From NCBI RefSeq assembly GCF_002259705.1, contig NZ_MWWT01000007.1:58824-122823 (forward strand): DNA of 64,000 nucleotides. The letters run 5' to 3'. Source of the DNA: Alloscardovia macacae (lineage in GTDB: Bacteria > Actinomycetota > Actinomycetes > Actinomycetales > Bifidobacteriaceae). The notes under the pieces were generated by a model. That model did not search any database. It saw only the letters and a program-made list of their open reading frames with translations, and was not told the origin of the DNA. Each line of letters starts with the position of its first letter. Within the stretch, counting starts at the first letter, position 1. A program made the translations under genes and the position numbers. Shown here one piece after another: positions 43,516-53,300 of this stretch.

Positions 43516-46500
43516 TCAGCTTTCTTTATTTTCTTCATTCTCCGAGTCAACCTGCTTGCGCTTGCGCGTCTGGAAGGCTGCTGCAGCACCTGCAGCACAC
43601 AGCAGGAGTACTGCTGCTATGCCTTTGATGGTGACGCCCGTCGCTGCGAGCTTTCCGAGCTTTCCGAGCTTACCCTGCTTACCCATAGGCGCCGGAGGCA
43701 CCGTAGGCATCGCAGTATTGGGCTGCGGTGTCACCGGAACGACGAGCGCAGGTGGCTGGCCTTCTGGCAGAGCCTCAGCCGTAGCTGGCTCGCCGAGAGA
43801 CCACTGGAACTCTGGCTTTTCATTCTCACCCGCGAGGACTGCGAAGGCAGGATTAGCCCCGAGAGACTTCCACGCCTTCTCGAGAGCAGCGGCTGCCTCA
43901 TTCAGTTCAGAAACTGTGGCCGTCTCCTGAGCAGCTGCAGCACGTGCAGCCGCCAGCGCAGGCGCCAGGCGAGCCTTCATCGCTGCCACGCTTGCCTCGG
44001 AGATCTCAGCAGGATCAAACTTCGCCGTATCCAGCTCAGCAGCCGTCTCCAGCCACTTCGCGAGATTCTGCTTCGCAGCGAGGAACTCGGTAGCTTCAGC
44101 CGCAGGAGGTACGCCCTCCTCGCGAGAAGCAGTTTCTGGAACGCCATGGTTGAACATGAACTCTGGCTTCATCTCCACCAGCGGCTCACCAAAGGCGAAC
44201 GGTTCGCGAGACGGCTTCTCAGCAGTAGCAGGCTCGCCCTTCTCGAAAGGCACGCCCTCCGGCAGAGCCTCAGCTACAGCAGCATCCCCCATGTCGAATG
44301 GCGCTACCGGCAGAGCCTCAGCCGAAGTACCGGAACCATTGACAGCAAGCCCACGCCACGCAGACTCGAGGTTCGCGGCAGCCAGCGCCACCTCGTACTC
44401 CGACGCCGTCCCAGCCTCAGCCTTCGCGGACACCTCACGAGCAGCAGCAGAAGCATCAGCCACGCGCTTCTTCAGCGCCGCCAGAGCAGAAGCCGAAAGC
44501 CCGTCCGGCACGTGCCCTTCCTCGATCTCGTGAATAGCACCCAGCCACATGGCGAGGTTCTTCTTCGCCGCGGTCATGTGCGCCACGTCTGCCTCCGTAG
44601 GCTCCGCAGCCGCACCAGTACCAGCACCAGCCCCCGCATCCAGCGGCGTGGTCGCACGCAGCTCAGCCGCAGACGCGAAAGTATTCGCCCGAGAAGCCGT
44701 CTGACCAGCCGTCTCCAGCGCAGTGATCTTCACAGACCGCACGCCTTCCACAGCCGGGAAGGATATCTTCTGCCAGACCGTATTCGTGGACAGCTCAGCA
44801 GCCTCAGCCACCACCTGCACAGCGCGGTCTTCCGTAATGACCTCGACCTTCACCTTCTTCAGCTTACCATTCGCGTTTGCCGCACCTGGACGAGGAAGGT
44901 AGCGCACGCCATTTACCGTAGTAGGCTTCGCGAAGTCGATGCGGTACCACGCCTTTCCGAGACGCAGAGCGTTCTCACCCCAAGCGGTATGCCAGTAAGT
45001 CCCCGGATCAGTATCCTGGGCGAAGTCCGCCGGGCCTTCTATGTCTCCATAGTTCGGCTGCGAACTTCCCGCCGTACCAGCGCGCACATCCTCACCCGAA
45101 ACGTCGTACTTATCCGAGGCTTCATTTCCAGGAGCAGTGCTCATGAACTCGGCGAGCGCGACCATAAGGCCATACGCATGCTCAGCATCGTCAGCTGTAG
45201 CGCCGTTCTTATTCACGAGAGTGCGTGCCATGGCCATGGCGTGCGTGTAGGACGACCATGCCTCGTCCGCGAAGTCCGCGCGACGGCCGTCATACAGAGC
45301 GGCTACCTCTGCTATCTTCGCCTGAGCGTCCTTCAGCGTGTGTCCGGCGTTCGCGCCCGGCTCAGCGCCCGGCTCAGCACCCGGCTCCGTACCGCCCGCA
45401 CCCGGCTTCGCACCCGAAGCAGCATCCGAGACGCGCTCCACCTTCAGGTTATCCAGCACGAAGTCCTTATACCCTCCGAAGGCTGCGGCCGAGTTCCGCG
45501 TGCCCTGCGTATCCGGCTGAGCCGAAGTCGATGCGATGCCGAACCACGAGTCGTCATTCACCCCACCGGTGAACTCAAACTCATAGTGCCGCGTCGTCCC
45601 CAGTGCCATCGGCAGGTTCGTCAGCTGCACAGAGCTCGGCGAGTACTCGCCCGCGCCCAGTGCCACGGCGTAGATGTTATCCGTGCCCGACTGGTAGTCG
45701 AAGGAGACGCGGTACTTGCGGCCCGCTTCGAACTTCAGGTTCTGCGGAATGGTCTGGTAGACGAGAGTGTTCCCGCCGGCCACGCCGTTCACCTTCACCG
45801 ACCACGTGCCCTCGAGCACGTCATCCATCTTCTTCACGTCCCAGCCTGCCTGCGTGTATGGCGCATGCTTTTCAGACAGGTGGATGCGGTTATCTTCCAC
45901 GCCTTCTGCGCCGGAGATGACGAATGGCCAGATACCCTGCACGTTCTTTTCGAAGTTATTCGTGAACGAGGTCACGTAGCCACGTGCGTCCGTCTTCAGG
46001 CCGTCGAAGTCATTCTCCACCACGCGTACGTCGTCGAAGTACACGTCTCCCGCGCCCTCGTGCGAAAGCGTGAGCGTAACGTCACCCGACGCTGGCGCTG
46101 TGAAGAAGACGTACATGTTCTGGAAGTAGCTGCTGCCGCCCACGGTGGACGAGTTCGTGTTATGCGAGTACGCCTTCACGAAGTTTCGCGCTACAGAGCG
46201 TCCCGACGAATTCGTGGCGAGCACCGTGCCGTCCGCCGCAGTGACCGTCATGCGCGCGTCCGCGAGGCTGCGGTTATCCACGCCCACGTAGAGCGCGTAC
46301 CTCTTTCCGGCCGTCAGGTCCGTGAGCTTCTGCTGGGCGCGCACCTCGCCGGTGAGCTTCAGCATAGGGTTACTGTGCTGGCTCTTCTGCACGCTCGCGC
46401 TGGCTCCGTTTTCTGCTGATATAGCCCAATTCTTCCTCAGACTCTCCTCACCACCATTAAAACCAGCATCCACGAGGTGCATGCCCTGGCTCCAGACCAC

Positions 46501-49500
46501 GCTCAGCTGGCGAGGCGAAGCCTCACCCTTATAGACCACATAAGGCGTCTGCGCATCAGCCGTGAGAGTCACCTGGCCACCGCTGACTGGCACCACCTTT
46601 TCTTCAGTCTTTCCGAGGTCCGTGAGCTTATAAATCTTCACCGAAGCGAGATTCTCCCAGCCTGCTGGAAGAGTCCACGTACTCGAGCCACCCTTCGTGT
46701 TCCAGTGGTAGAGCTTTTCGTCCGAAGCGCCCACCTTCTGGCCACTCTGCGCATCCCACAGCCATGGCAGCAGGTAGGATTCTGTGCCGTTCGCACCATT
46801 ATCTCCGCGGGAGACTGCTCCCGCAGCGATGACGCGCCCATTCAGCGTGATGGTACGGTTGCGGTAGGCAGCAGTAGAGGAAGAATTGGACTCACGCGAG
46901 ACTACTACTTCATTCCCAGCCGCATCCTTCAGCACTATCTGCTCGTTCCCGCCATTCGTAGACGGATCCTGCACGCTAGTCGGGTCGAGCGGGTTATTCA
47001 CCCAGCGCACGACCTTAAAATGCTGCAGGAACTTCGTGGACACGTCGTGAGTGAAGAGGTTCCGGATGTAGGCGTCGTAGTCGTTTCGACCCTGCCAGCC
47101 CTCGAAATCCTTCATGTTATAGCCGCCGAGCAGAGGTGCATTCGCAGCCCCGCCGTAGCTCGGGTAGTCACCCACCCAGCTGTCCTTCTGGTGGTTCCTC
47201 AGGAAGCGGATGACCTGCGAATTCTCACCCTTCGAGGTGGAGCCGCCGTACGTCAAGTCCGCCGCCCAGTGCTGGAAGGTGGAATCATACTCGTTCCCCG
47301 AGCCCCACTCGGTGGTCATACGCCAGCCGTTCTCGTTTATCATCTTCGACATCTTGCGCGTCTCCCACGAGTCTTCGGAGCCCGAAGACGTGAGGTTACC
47401 CCAGACGTCGAGGTAGATGAAGTCCATGTTCTCGCCCACCTGCTTCTTCAGGTCTGCGAAACGCTTCACGCGCGCACCCGTGGCCAGGTCATAAATGCCG
47501 TCGATGCCCACGCCCTGGTCCAGCCAGTTCCAGCCATAGCTCAGGCCTCCCGAGGCATTACGCCGTACGGTATCCTCGCTGAAGGCCTTCGCCTCCGGAT
47601 ACATCTCAGATGCATTCACATGCACGCCGAAGCGAGCGCCGAGCTTCGAGCCCTCCGTCATGAGGGTGTTAAAGTCCTTCGCTCCGCCGATGCGCGTGCC
47701 GATGTCCCCGTAATCCGGGTGACCCGAGTCATGGCCTTCGCTGCCGTAGCCCTTCAGCAGCACCGACTGACCGAGGCCGTCCGTGTGCAGAGCCACCTTC
47801 TTCACGTTATCCAGCGTGGTGAGGAATGGATTCTGCGCCTGCGAGCCGAAATTCATGGCGATGCGCCATGCCACGAGCTCTGGCACTTCCTCGGACTTAT
47901 ACGGGTTATTCATGATCTCGCGGAAGGCGAGCGCGCCATCCTGCCAGTTCACGGTTTTATCCTCGTTTGCGTCTCCGGTGATGACCACGCTCATCTTCGG
48001 CATCTCGGTCTCAGGAACGGTATAGCTCTTCCCCTTCGAGTCCGTGACGACGCGGTGGTAGTACCACGGCGCACTGGCCAGTCCGAGCGATGCCTCGCCC
48101 TTCACTGTCTGCAGGGTGGTGAGAATGCGCGTGTTATGGCTTCCACCACGCACTGGAGCTGCCACCACGCGGCCTTCATGCTCGGAGTTACTCCACATGC
48201 TCGCGCTGAGCTGGCCGCCCGAGAGGAAGGCGTACATGAAGTCGCTCTTGCTTTCTGGCAGCGCCTTCATCCCGCGTTCGATGGCGAAATTCGTGTCTCC
48301 CACCTTATTCGTGTCCGAAGAGATGACCGCGCCCGTAAACTGCGCTCCCTCCTGGCTGCTGCGCATGGAGATGATGCTGTGGTTCGGGAAGGCGAGCGTC
48401 TGGACTGGGTACTGCTCGTCACCCAGCTTGTTTTCTATCTTCGTCACGTTCAGGTGGAGCTTATTCGCCTCGACGGTCAGGTCCACCGTGACGACGGCGT
48501 CCACGTGCTTCGCCGCGTTCTGTACGGTGAGTTCATACGTGGCTTTCGTCTCGCTGACCTTCGTAAACTTCACGTCGTTCTCTGTCAGTGTGACGTCCGT
48601 TCCGTTTATGTTCACGGTCCGCACGTCTTTCGTCTGCCCGTACAGCACGCGTCCGTCCAGCTTCTTCATGGTGTACTGGTAGACCGACGGGAAATTCGTC
48701 TTCACCGCCACGTCCATATCCGGCGTGCTCAGCGTTTCGGTCTGCACGTCCACCTGTGGGCTGAGCGTAATGGCGCCGGCCTTCGCATCCGCGCCGCTGA
48801 CCGTGACGCTCACCGTCTCGTCCTCGTAGCCCGCCTTACTCACGTTCAGCGTATACTCGCCGGACTCGAGGCCCTCGAGGCGGAAGGTGCCGTCCGTTTC
48901 GGTGGTCGCGCTGACCTCGCCCGCGCGGACGGTCGCGCCCGCGAGCGGCTCGTTCTGCGCGCTGACCACGCTTCCCGTGACGGCATACGTAGGGATAGGC
49001 GCTTTCGGGTCGCGCACGAACATTTGCGTGAGCTCTGTACTGTATCCGCTTGCCTTCATGGCCAATTTATCTGTCAGAGCCTTATCTCCCGCATACGCGC
49101 TATAGTCCACGTCGAAGGCCTTCTGACCGTCCACCGTGAGCGTAGCCACCGAGCCCGTCCAGCTGATCTTCACCTGCGTGTCCACGTTCGCCTCAGGCGC
49201 TGCCACGCGACTGTCGCTGTACCACTGGCCGTCTGCGCCATAGCGCTGCCAGAACCAGCCATCCTTATCAAAGCCGATGAACAGGCCATGGCCTGGATTC
49301 TTATATCCCAGGTAGAACCCGAAGCGGTTCTTCGCGCCCTCCTGCGGAGAGGCTATAGTAGCGCTGAATTCGCCCGGCTTCGTGAAATCATACGTGCCGT
49401 CTTTTACTGCCACTGCTGGGTAGCTCGCTGGCTTATTCGGGTCGTTACCATTTCGGCTGCTCGCCTTAAAGTACGTCCAGCCATCCACGTCCTGCAGCTG

Positions 49501-49734
49501 CTCTCCGCCCTTCGCCGTGGTCGGGTCCAGAGTCCACACCCATGGGGTGTATGGCTCTGTGGCTTCGGCTGAGGCCGCTGGAGCTGGGGCCGCCGCTGCC
49601 GCCGCGGCTGGAGGCGCTGCCTCTGCAGCCCAGGCCGGCGTGGCGCTGTTCGGAAGGGCGAAAAGCCCTGCCGAGAGCATGGAGACCGTCAGCGTGGTCG
49701 CTAAGGTGCCCAGTACTGGTTTTTTCCTATCCAT
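43516..49734 (-). CDS. Cell-wall-anchored GH101 endo-alpha-N-acetylgalactosaminidase
   Basis: A 2072-residue surface enzyme that cuts core-1 O-glycans (Gal-beta-1,3-GalNAc) from mucin-type glycoproteins. The signal peptide covers about residues 1-37. A lectin-like N-terminal domain and a carboxypeptidase-regulatory-like/Cna-B-type beta domain (about 249-325) come before the GH101 core. The nucleophile is D776 in FIYLDVWG and the acid/base is E809 in TTEWGSG; the 33-residue spacing equals that in the known Bifidobacterium longum enzyme EngBF. Carbohydrate-binding modules follow, then a GAEPGAEPGA linker, FIVAR-like helical repeats and Pro-rich spacers. The C terminus is a sortase signal: LAATG at 2029-2033, a hydrophobic stretch and a basic/acidic tail. 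It stands alone; no galacto-N-biose uptake operon is seen in this window. Confidence 0.95.
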   Translation of the reverse strand: MDRKKPVLGTLATTLTVSMLSAGLFALPNSATPAWAAEAAPPAAAAAAAPAPAASAEATEPYTPWVWTLDPTTAKGGEQLQDVDGWTYFKASSRNGNDPNKPASYPAVAVKDGTYDFTKPGEFSATIASPQEGAKNRFGFYLGYKNPGHGLFIGFDKDGWFWQRYGADGQWYSDSRVAAPEANVDTQVKISWTGSVATLTVDGQKAFDVDYSAYAGDKALTDKLAMKASGYSTELTQMFVRDPKAPIPTYAVTGSVVSAQNEPLAGATVRAGEVSATTETDGTFRLEGLESGEYTLNVSKAGYEDETVSVTVSGADAKAGAITLSPQVDVQTETLSTPDMDVAVKTNFPSVYQYTMKKLDGRVLYGQTKDVRTVNINGTDVTLTENDVKFTKVSETKATYELTVQNAAKHVDAVVTVDLTVEANKLHLNVTKIENKLGDEQYPVQTLAFPNHSIISMRSSQEGAQFTGAVISSDTNKVGDTNFAIERGMKALPESKSDFMYAFLSGGQLSASMWSNSEHEGRVVAAPVRGGSHNTRILTTLQTVKGEASLGLASAPWYYHRVVTDSKGKSYTVPETEMPKMSVVITGDANEDKTVNWQDGALAFREIMNNPYKSEEVPELVAWRIAMNFGSQAQNPFLTTLDNVKKVALHTDGLGQSVLLKGYGSEGHDSGHPDYGDIGTRIGGAKDFNTLMTEGSKLGARFGVHVNASEMYPEAKAFSEDTVRRNASGGLSYGWNWLDQGVGIDGIYDLATGARVKRFADLKKQVGENMDFIYLDVWGNLTSSGSEDSWETRKMSKMINENGWRMTTEWGSGNEYDSTFQHWAADLTYGGSTSKGENSQVIRFLRNHQKDSWVGDYPSYGGAANAPLLGGYNMKDFEGWQGRNDYDAYIRNLFTHDVSTKFLQHFKVVRWVNNPLDPTSVQDPSTNGGNEQIVLKDAAGNEVVVSRESNSSSTAAYRNRTITLNGRVIAAGAVSRGDNGANGTESYLLPWLWDAQSGQKVGASDEKLYHWNTKGGSSTWTLPAGWENLASVKIYKLTDLGKTEEKVVPVSGGQVTLTADAQTPYVVYKGEASPRQLSVVWSQGMHLVDAGFNGGEESLRKNWAISAENGASASVQKSQHSNPMLKLTGEVRAQQKLTDLTAGKRYALYVGVDNRSLADARMTVTAADGTVLATNSSGRSVARNFVKAYSHNTNSSTVGGSSYFQNMYVFFTAPASGDVTLTLSHEGAGDVYFDDVRVVENDFDGLKTDARGYVTSFTNNFEKNVQGIWPFVISGAEGVEDNRIHLSEKHAPYTQAGWDVKKMDDVLEGTWSVKVNGVAGGNTLVYQTIPQNLKFEAGRKYRVSFDYQSGTDNIYAVALGAGEYSPSSVQLTNLPMALGTTRHYEFEFTGGVNDDSWFGIASTSAQPDTQGTRNSAAAFGGYKDFVLDNLKVERVSDAASGAKPGAGGTEPGAEPGAEPGANAGHTLKDAQAKIAEVAALYDGRRADFADEAWSSYTHAMAMARTLVNKNGATADDAEHAYGLMVALAEFMSTAPGNEASDKYDVSGEDVRAGTAGSSQPNYGDIEGPADFAQDTDPGTYWHTAWGENALRLGKAWYRIDFAKPTTVNGVRYLPRPGAANANGKLKKVKVEVITEDRAVQVVAEAAELSTNTVWQKISFPAVEGVRSVKITALETAGQTASRANTFASAAELRATTPLDAGAGAGTGAAAEPTEADVAHMTAAKKNLAMWLGAIHEIEEGHVPDGLSASALAALKKRVADASAAAREVSAKAEAGTASEYEVALAAANLESAWRGLAVNGSGTSAEALPVAPFDMGDAAVAEALPEGVPFEKGEPATAEKPSREPFAFGEPLVEMKPEFMFNHGVPETASREEGVPPAAEATEFLAAKQNLAKWLETAAELDTAKFDPAEISEASVAAMKARLAPALAAARAAAAQETATVSELNEAAAALEKAWKSLGANPAFAVLAGENEKPEFQWSLGEPATAEALPEGQPPALVVPVTPQPNTAMPTVPPAPMGKQGKLGKLGKLAATGVTIKGIAAVLLLCAAGAAAAFQTRKRKQVDSENEENKES

Positions 49735-50151
49735 GAGACTCCCTCGTCTCTCTATTCTCGTGTCTATGCCTATTCAGTTATACCCTCGTGAGGAGGATGA
49801 GGTTCGTGGCGGCTTGCTCGAGGTGACACCCTCGCCACATCGTGCAAGCCTTCAGACTGTGCGGTTTCCCTTTCTCGGTCTTCGCGCAGGGAGCACTTCT
49901 GCTCTTCCGCCTTCAGAAACGCTCACAGAGCGTACTGCCGCTAGGTTAAACGCATAATCTGCCATGTACCGTGATAAATAGTTTACTTCTCTTACAAATG
50001 TAATGCAACTCACTTTTTTAGGGCGACTCCGCACGCCTTATTCTAGGCTCGACACGCTCCGTGGCGAGGCTGAGATTTCGTCTATATCCCTAACATATCC
50101 GTAACATTCTGCGTATAGAGCCTATCCGTCGCGCGCCGTTCTCAGAATTCT
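49735..50151. other. Promoter region of GH101 and spacer
   Basis: Without a gene. It must hold the GH101 promoter on the minus strand. Short AT-rich stretches (near 49975-50020) stand out from a GC-richer background. No repeat other than the adjoining small-RNA candidate was recognised. Confidence 0.4.
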
Positions 50152-50340
50152 CCCAGCTTTCTTCTGGAGTGTTACTCAGGTTCGTGCGGTTACATAATAA
50201 CTACCGCAAGGAACACACCGCACAGGAACTTTGTCAGACGCTGAGCAGGCCACTTCCCCAAGAAAACTTAATCTCTTTCTTCTCTCTTTCTCTCTGAATG
50301 TGAGGCCCTACCTTTCGAGGTGGGGCCTCATGTGTTTTAT
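50152..50340 (+). ncRNA. Candidate small RNA family, copy 2
   Basis: Same order of blocks as copy 1: CCCAGCTTTCTT, GTGTTACTCAGGTTCG, a GCGGT...ACCGC stem, GCAAGGAACAC, GACGCTGAGCAGGC, CTTCCCC, a CU-rich tract with TCTTTCTTCTCTC. It ends in a terminator with 12-base arms (50301-50312 and 50319-50330, TGAGGCCC/GGGCCTCA ends) followed by TTTTAT. It stands just upstream of the Sau3AI-like gene in the same direction, so it could also act as a leader with an attenuator for that gene. Confidence 0.55.
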
Positions 50341-50374
50341 ACTGGTGCATACCGTCTGACACTAAGGAGAGAGT

Positions 50375-51892
50375 ATGGGATGCGACCCGGTTTATGAAGG
50401 CAACCACTCCTTCACGCGAGCAGAACTCGACGAGATATTCACCCATGCCACAGGAAAGACTCTCGGCGAAGTAGACTCGGCACATGTGTTCTCGAAGACG
50501 CTCACGAACCCTAAGATTACGGGAATAGCAGGTGATGTAGTCGAGCAGTCTTTACTCCGGTATCCGCCAGATTCTAAACAGGCTCCTGACCTGAACGTCG
50601 ATGGCACACCCACAGAGCTGAAGGTAACCGGTCTCAAGCGTACAAAGAAGAAGGGTGACACCTTCCACGCGAAAGAACCGATGAGCATTACAGCCGTGCA
50701 GCCAGATAAGATAAGCAGTCAGACATTCGAGACTTCGCCATTCTGGCATAAAGTCTCGCAAATGCTCATCGTGTACTACCTGTATGACTCTGCCACGACG
50801 GTTCAGGCAGCAGACTATGCGGATTTCGTTATCCTCGGATACCAGTTCCACCGGTTTGACGAGGATGAACTGCGTGATTTACGCAAGGACTGGCAGCTCG
50901 TTCATGACTTCCTCACAGACATTAATGAGAACTCAGAAAATCCTGAGGCTGAGTATCCTCGCCTTTCTTCTGAGCTGCGCAGCAAGCTTAACATGATAGA
51001 TACTGCCCCGAAGTATCCTCACCCTCCACGCTTCCGTCTCAAGCGCAGTGTGGTGGACACTATGTATCAGAAGTACCTCGGCACTGAGTTCACCATACTT
51101 CCAAATGATGTGAACGACCTCGAGTCTCTCGACAAACTCTGTGACCACCTTACTGCACGTTACTCAGGAAAGACCACTCTCGAGCTCATGGAAGAATTCG
51201 GCATACCCCTGAACTCCACAGGAAAACTACCAAAGAACGTTCACGAGCAGATTACTACCGCTATGCTCGGAAGTCCAAAGTCGAAACTCAACAGTCTCGA
51301 GCTTTTCGCACGCACTGGACTGATAGCGAAGACTATCCCTCTGCTTGCAAATGGTCTTCCGAAGGAAGACACGAAGTTCTACCACATCGACTTCAGCGAC
51401 TTCACTCAGGAGAGCATCGACGATACCGACACCGATGAGACTATCATCTCGCGCGCGTACACATTCTCCGATTCTGAGCTCTATGCGTACCTTCATGAAC
51501 AGTCCTTCTTCTTCACTCTCTTCCAGTTCACTGATCCGAAGCAGCGTAAGGAGGATGGGACAAGTGTATTCCGCGGGTTTCGACGCATCACCATTCCTGA
51601 TGAAGATATCGAGAAATATGGTGAGAAGCTCTGGAATCATACGCGTACTCTCATCATGACAGATTCTCTCGAAGATGTACCTACAGGAACACGAAAGAAG
51701 ACTTCTGGCGACAGTACTGCCCCGAACTTCATGAAGTCATCTCAGAACCCTCTCTTTATCCGCGGATCAGCTGCGAACTCTGACGATTCCGCGAAAACAG
51801 AAGAGGTGAATGGAATCCGTATGATCCCTCAGTATTTCTGGATGAAGAAGCAGTACATTCAGCAACTCATCAGCTCTTCCTCTCCACGCTAA
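50375..51892 (+). CDS. Sau3AI/MutH-type type II restriction endonuclease
   Basis: A 505-residue enzyme of the Sau3AI family, which cuts at GATC. The N-terminal MutH-like catalytic site is visible: GDVVEQ near 53-58, D72 in PDLNVDG and ELK (E81, K83). The length agrees with Sau3AI (about 490), where a second, inactive MutH-like domain supports dimer-like binding. Its start follows AAGGAGAG. The cytosine methyltransferase gene follows 70 bases later. The GATC target is inferred from the family, not shown by the sequence. Confidence 0.85.
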   Translation: MGCDPVYEGNHSFTRAELDEIFTHATGKTLGEVDSAHVFSKTLTNPKITGIAGDVVEQSLLRYPPDSKQAPDLNVDGTPTELKVTGLKRTKKKGDTFHAKEPMSITAVQPDKISSQTFETSPFWHKVSQMLIVYYLYDSATTVQAADYADFVILGYQFHRFDEDELRDLRKDWQLVHDFLTDINENSENPEAEYPRLSSELRSKLNMIDTAPKYPHPPRFRLKRSVVDTMYQKYLGTEFTILPNDVNDLESLDKLCDHLTARYSGKTTLELMEEFGIPLNSTGKLPKNVHEQITTAMLGSPKSKLNSLELFARTGLIAKTIPLLANGLPKEDTKFYHIDFSDFTQESIDDTDTDETIISRAYTFSDSELYAYLHEQSFFFTLFQFTDPKQRKEDGTSVFRGFRRITIPDEDIEKYGEKLWNHTRTLIMTDSLEDVPTGTRKKTSGDSTAPNFMKSSQNPLFIRGSAANSDDSAKTEEVNGIRMIPQYFWMKKQYIQQLISSSSPR

Positions 51893-51962
51893 CAGCGTGT
51901 CGATGTTCGAACAAATGTGCTAAGATCACTATCACAGATGACACAGCAGCGATAGGAGAAAC

Positions 51963-53228
51963 GTGTCTACATCACAGATTCGGATAGCCGAACTCTTTGC
52001 AGGAGTGGGCGGCTTCCGTCTCGGCTTAGATGGGTATCATAATGATGCCTTTCCTGAGTTCGAGATGCCAGCAGCCGGCCCTTTCACGACCATATGGGCG
52101 AATAACTGGGAGCCACCTGGGACAGCGTCCCGTCAGTTTGCTGCACGCTGCTACGAAACTCGTTTCGGTGAAGGAAGTATAGTAAACGAAGACATCCATA
52201 AAGTTATGGACGAGTTTGAAGCGGGAGAAAGAACCATACCAGACGTAGACATGGTCGTGGGAGGATTCCCCTGCCAGGACTACTCTGTGGCAAAACCTCT
52301 CTCAAAAGCTGGCGGAATAGAAGGAAAAAAGGGAGTCCTCTGGTGGGACATCTACCGCTTCCTTCAGCATAAGTCACCACGCTTTGTTCTGCTCGAGAAC
52401 GTAGACAGACTTCTGAAGAGTCCTGCGGCACAGCGAGGACGCGACTTCGCCATTATCCTCTCATGCTTCGCTTCCCTCGGATACGCTGTGGAGTGGCGTG
52501 TGGTAAACAGCGCAGAATACGGCTGCTCTCAGCGCCGCAAGCGCGTGTACATCTTTGCCGAGAAGACAAGTGACACGTGGAATCTTCGTGAACGTATGAC
52601 GAGCGGAGTCATGTATGAAGCCTTCCCCATTCATACACCTGAAAACCTCACAGAGTTTTCCGTACCTACTGATCCTTATGAGGCCACTCAAGACTTCGGT
52701 AAGGGGATGAAAAAGTCTCCATTCGAAGTAGCTGGCGTGATGCAGAACTTCTCTGTGGTGACTTGCGCTATCGCAGAGAACTATGAGGGGGAACGCCGTA
52801 CTTTAGGCGATGTTCTCATCCCTGAAGACGAGGTACCGGAAGAGTTCTATATCGATGCTGCAGACCTTCCTAAATGGGAGTATCTGAAAGGTAGTAAGAG
52901 CGAAGAGCGCGTAAATAAAGCTACAGGCTTTACCTACCACTACTCCGAGGGTAAGATGGCATTCCCTGATTCCCTAGAAAAGCCGTCTCGCACCATACTT
53001 ACGGGCGAAGGTGGACGTGGAGCATCGCGTTTCAAGCACGTCATCAAAGTAGGTGACCGCTACCGCCGTCTCGTCCCCGACGAACTCGACCAGCTCCAGG
53101 GCTTCCCTCGCGGCTGGACAAATACCGGCATGACTGACGGCCACCGTGCCTTCTGCATGGGAAATGCTCTCGTAACGACAGTGCCGCATCGCATAGGGAT
53201 AGCTATGGTGAAGCTGTATGGGATATAG
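51963..53228 (+). CDS. DNA (cytosine-5) methyltransferase, partner of the Sau3AI-like enzyme
   Basis: Starts at a GTG behind AGGAG (9 codons earlier there is no alternative start). The 421-residue C5 methyltransferase has motif I AELFAGVGGFRLGL, motif IV GFPCQ with catalytic C104, motif VI ENV at 145-147 and motif X GNALVTTVPHRIG. It should protect the sites cut by the upstream endonuclease. The endonuclease is encoded first, with no separate control gene visible, so on entering a new host the order of expression would matter. Confidence 0.93.
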   Translation: MSTSQIRIAELFAGVGGFRLGLDGYHNDAFPEFEMPAAGPFTTIWANNWEPPGTASRQFAARCYETRFGEGSIVNEDIHKVMDEFEAGERTIPDVDMVVGGFPCQDYSVAKPLSKAGGIEGKKGVLWWDIYRFLQHKSPRFVLLENVDRLLKSPAAQRGRDFAIILSCFASLGYAVEWRVVNSAEYGCSQRRKRVYIFAEKTSDTWNLRERMTSGVMYEAFPIHTPENLTEFSVPTDPYEATQDFGKGMKKSPFEVAGVMQNFSVVTCAIAENYEGERRTLGDVLIPEDEVPEEFYIDAADLPKWEYLKGSKSEERVNKATGFTYHYSEGKMAFPDSLEKPSRTILTGEGGRGASRFKHVIKVGDRYRRLVPDELDQLQGFPRGWTNTGMTDGHRAFCMGNALVTTVPHRIGIAMVKLYGI

Positions 53229-53300
53229 TCCTCAACATATCTCTCTTGTAATTTCATGTTTTGTTCCTGATTCTTTTTAACATCAGGAACAAAACATACC

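Noticed and set aside
43375..46419. Long plus-strand open frame of over 1000 codons opposite the GH101 gene (and a similar one at 46477-49572)
   Set aside because: Both are shadows of the GH101 coding strand with high GC at third positions; composition is Arg/His/Leu-rich and there is no start signal.
50152..50340. Riboswitch for the Sau3AI-like gene
   Set aside because: The same element occurs twice more without an adjacent downstream gene on the same strand, so a general small RNA fits better than a ligand-sensing leader; an attenuator role for this copy is not excluded.
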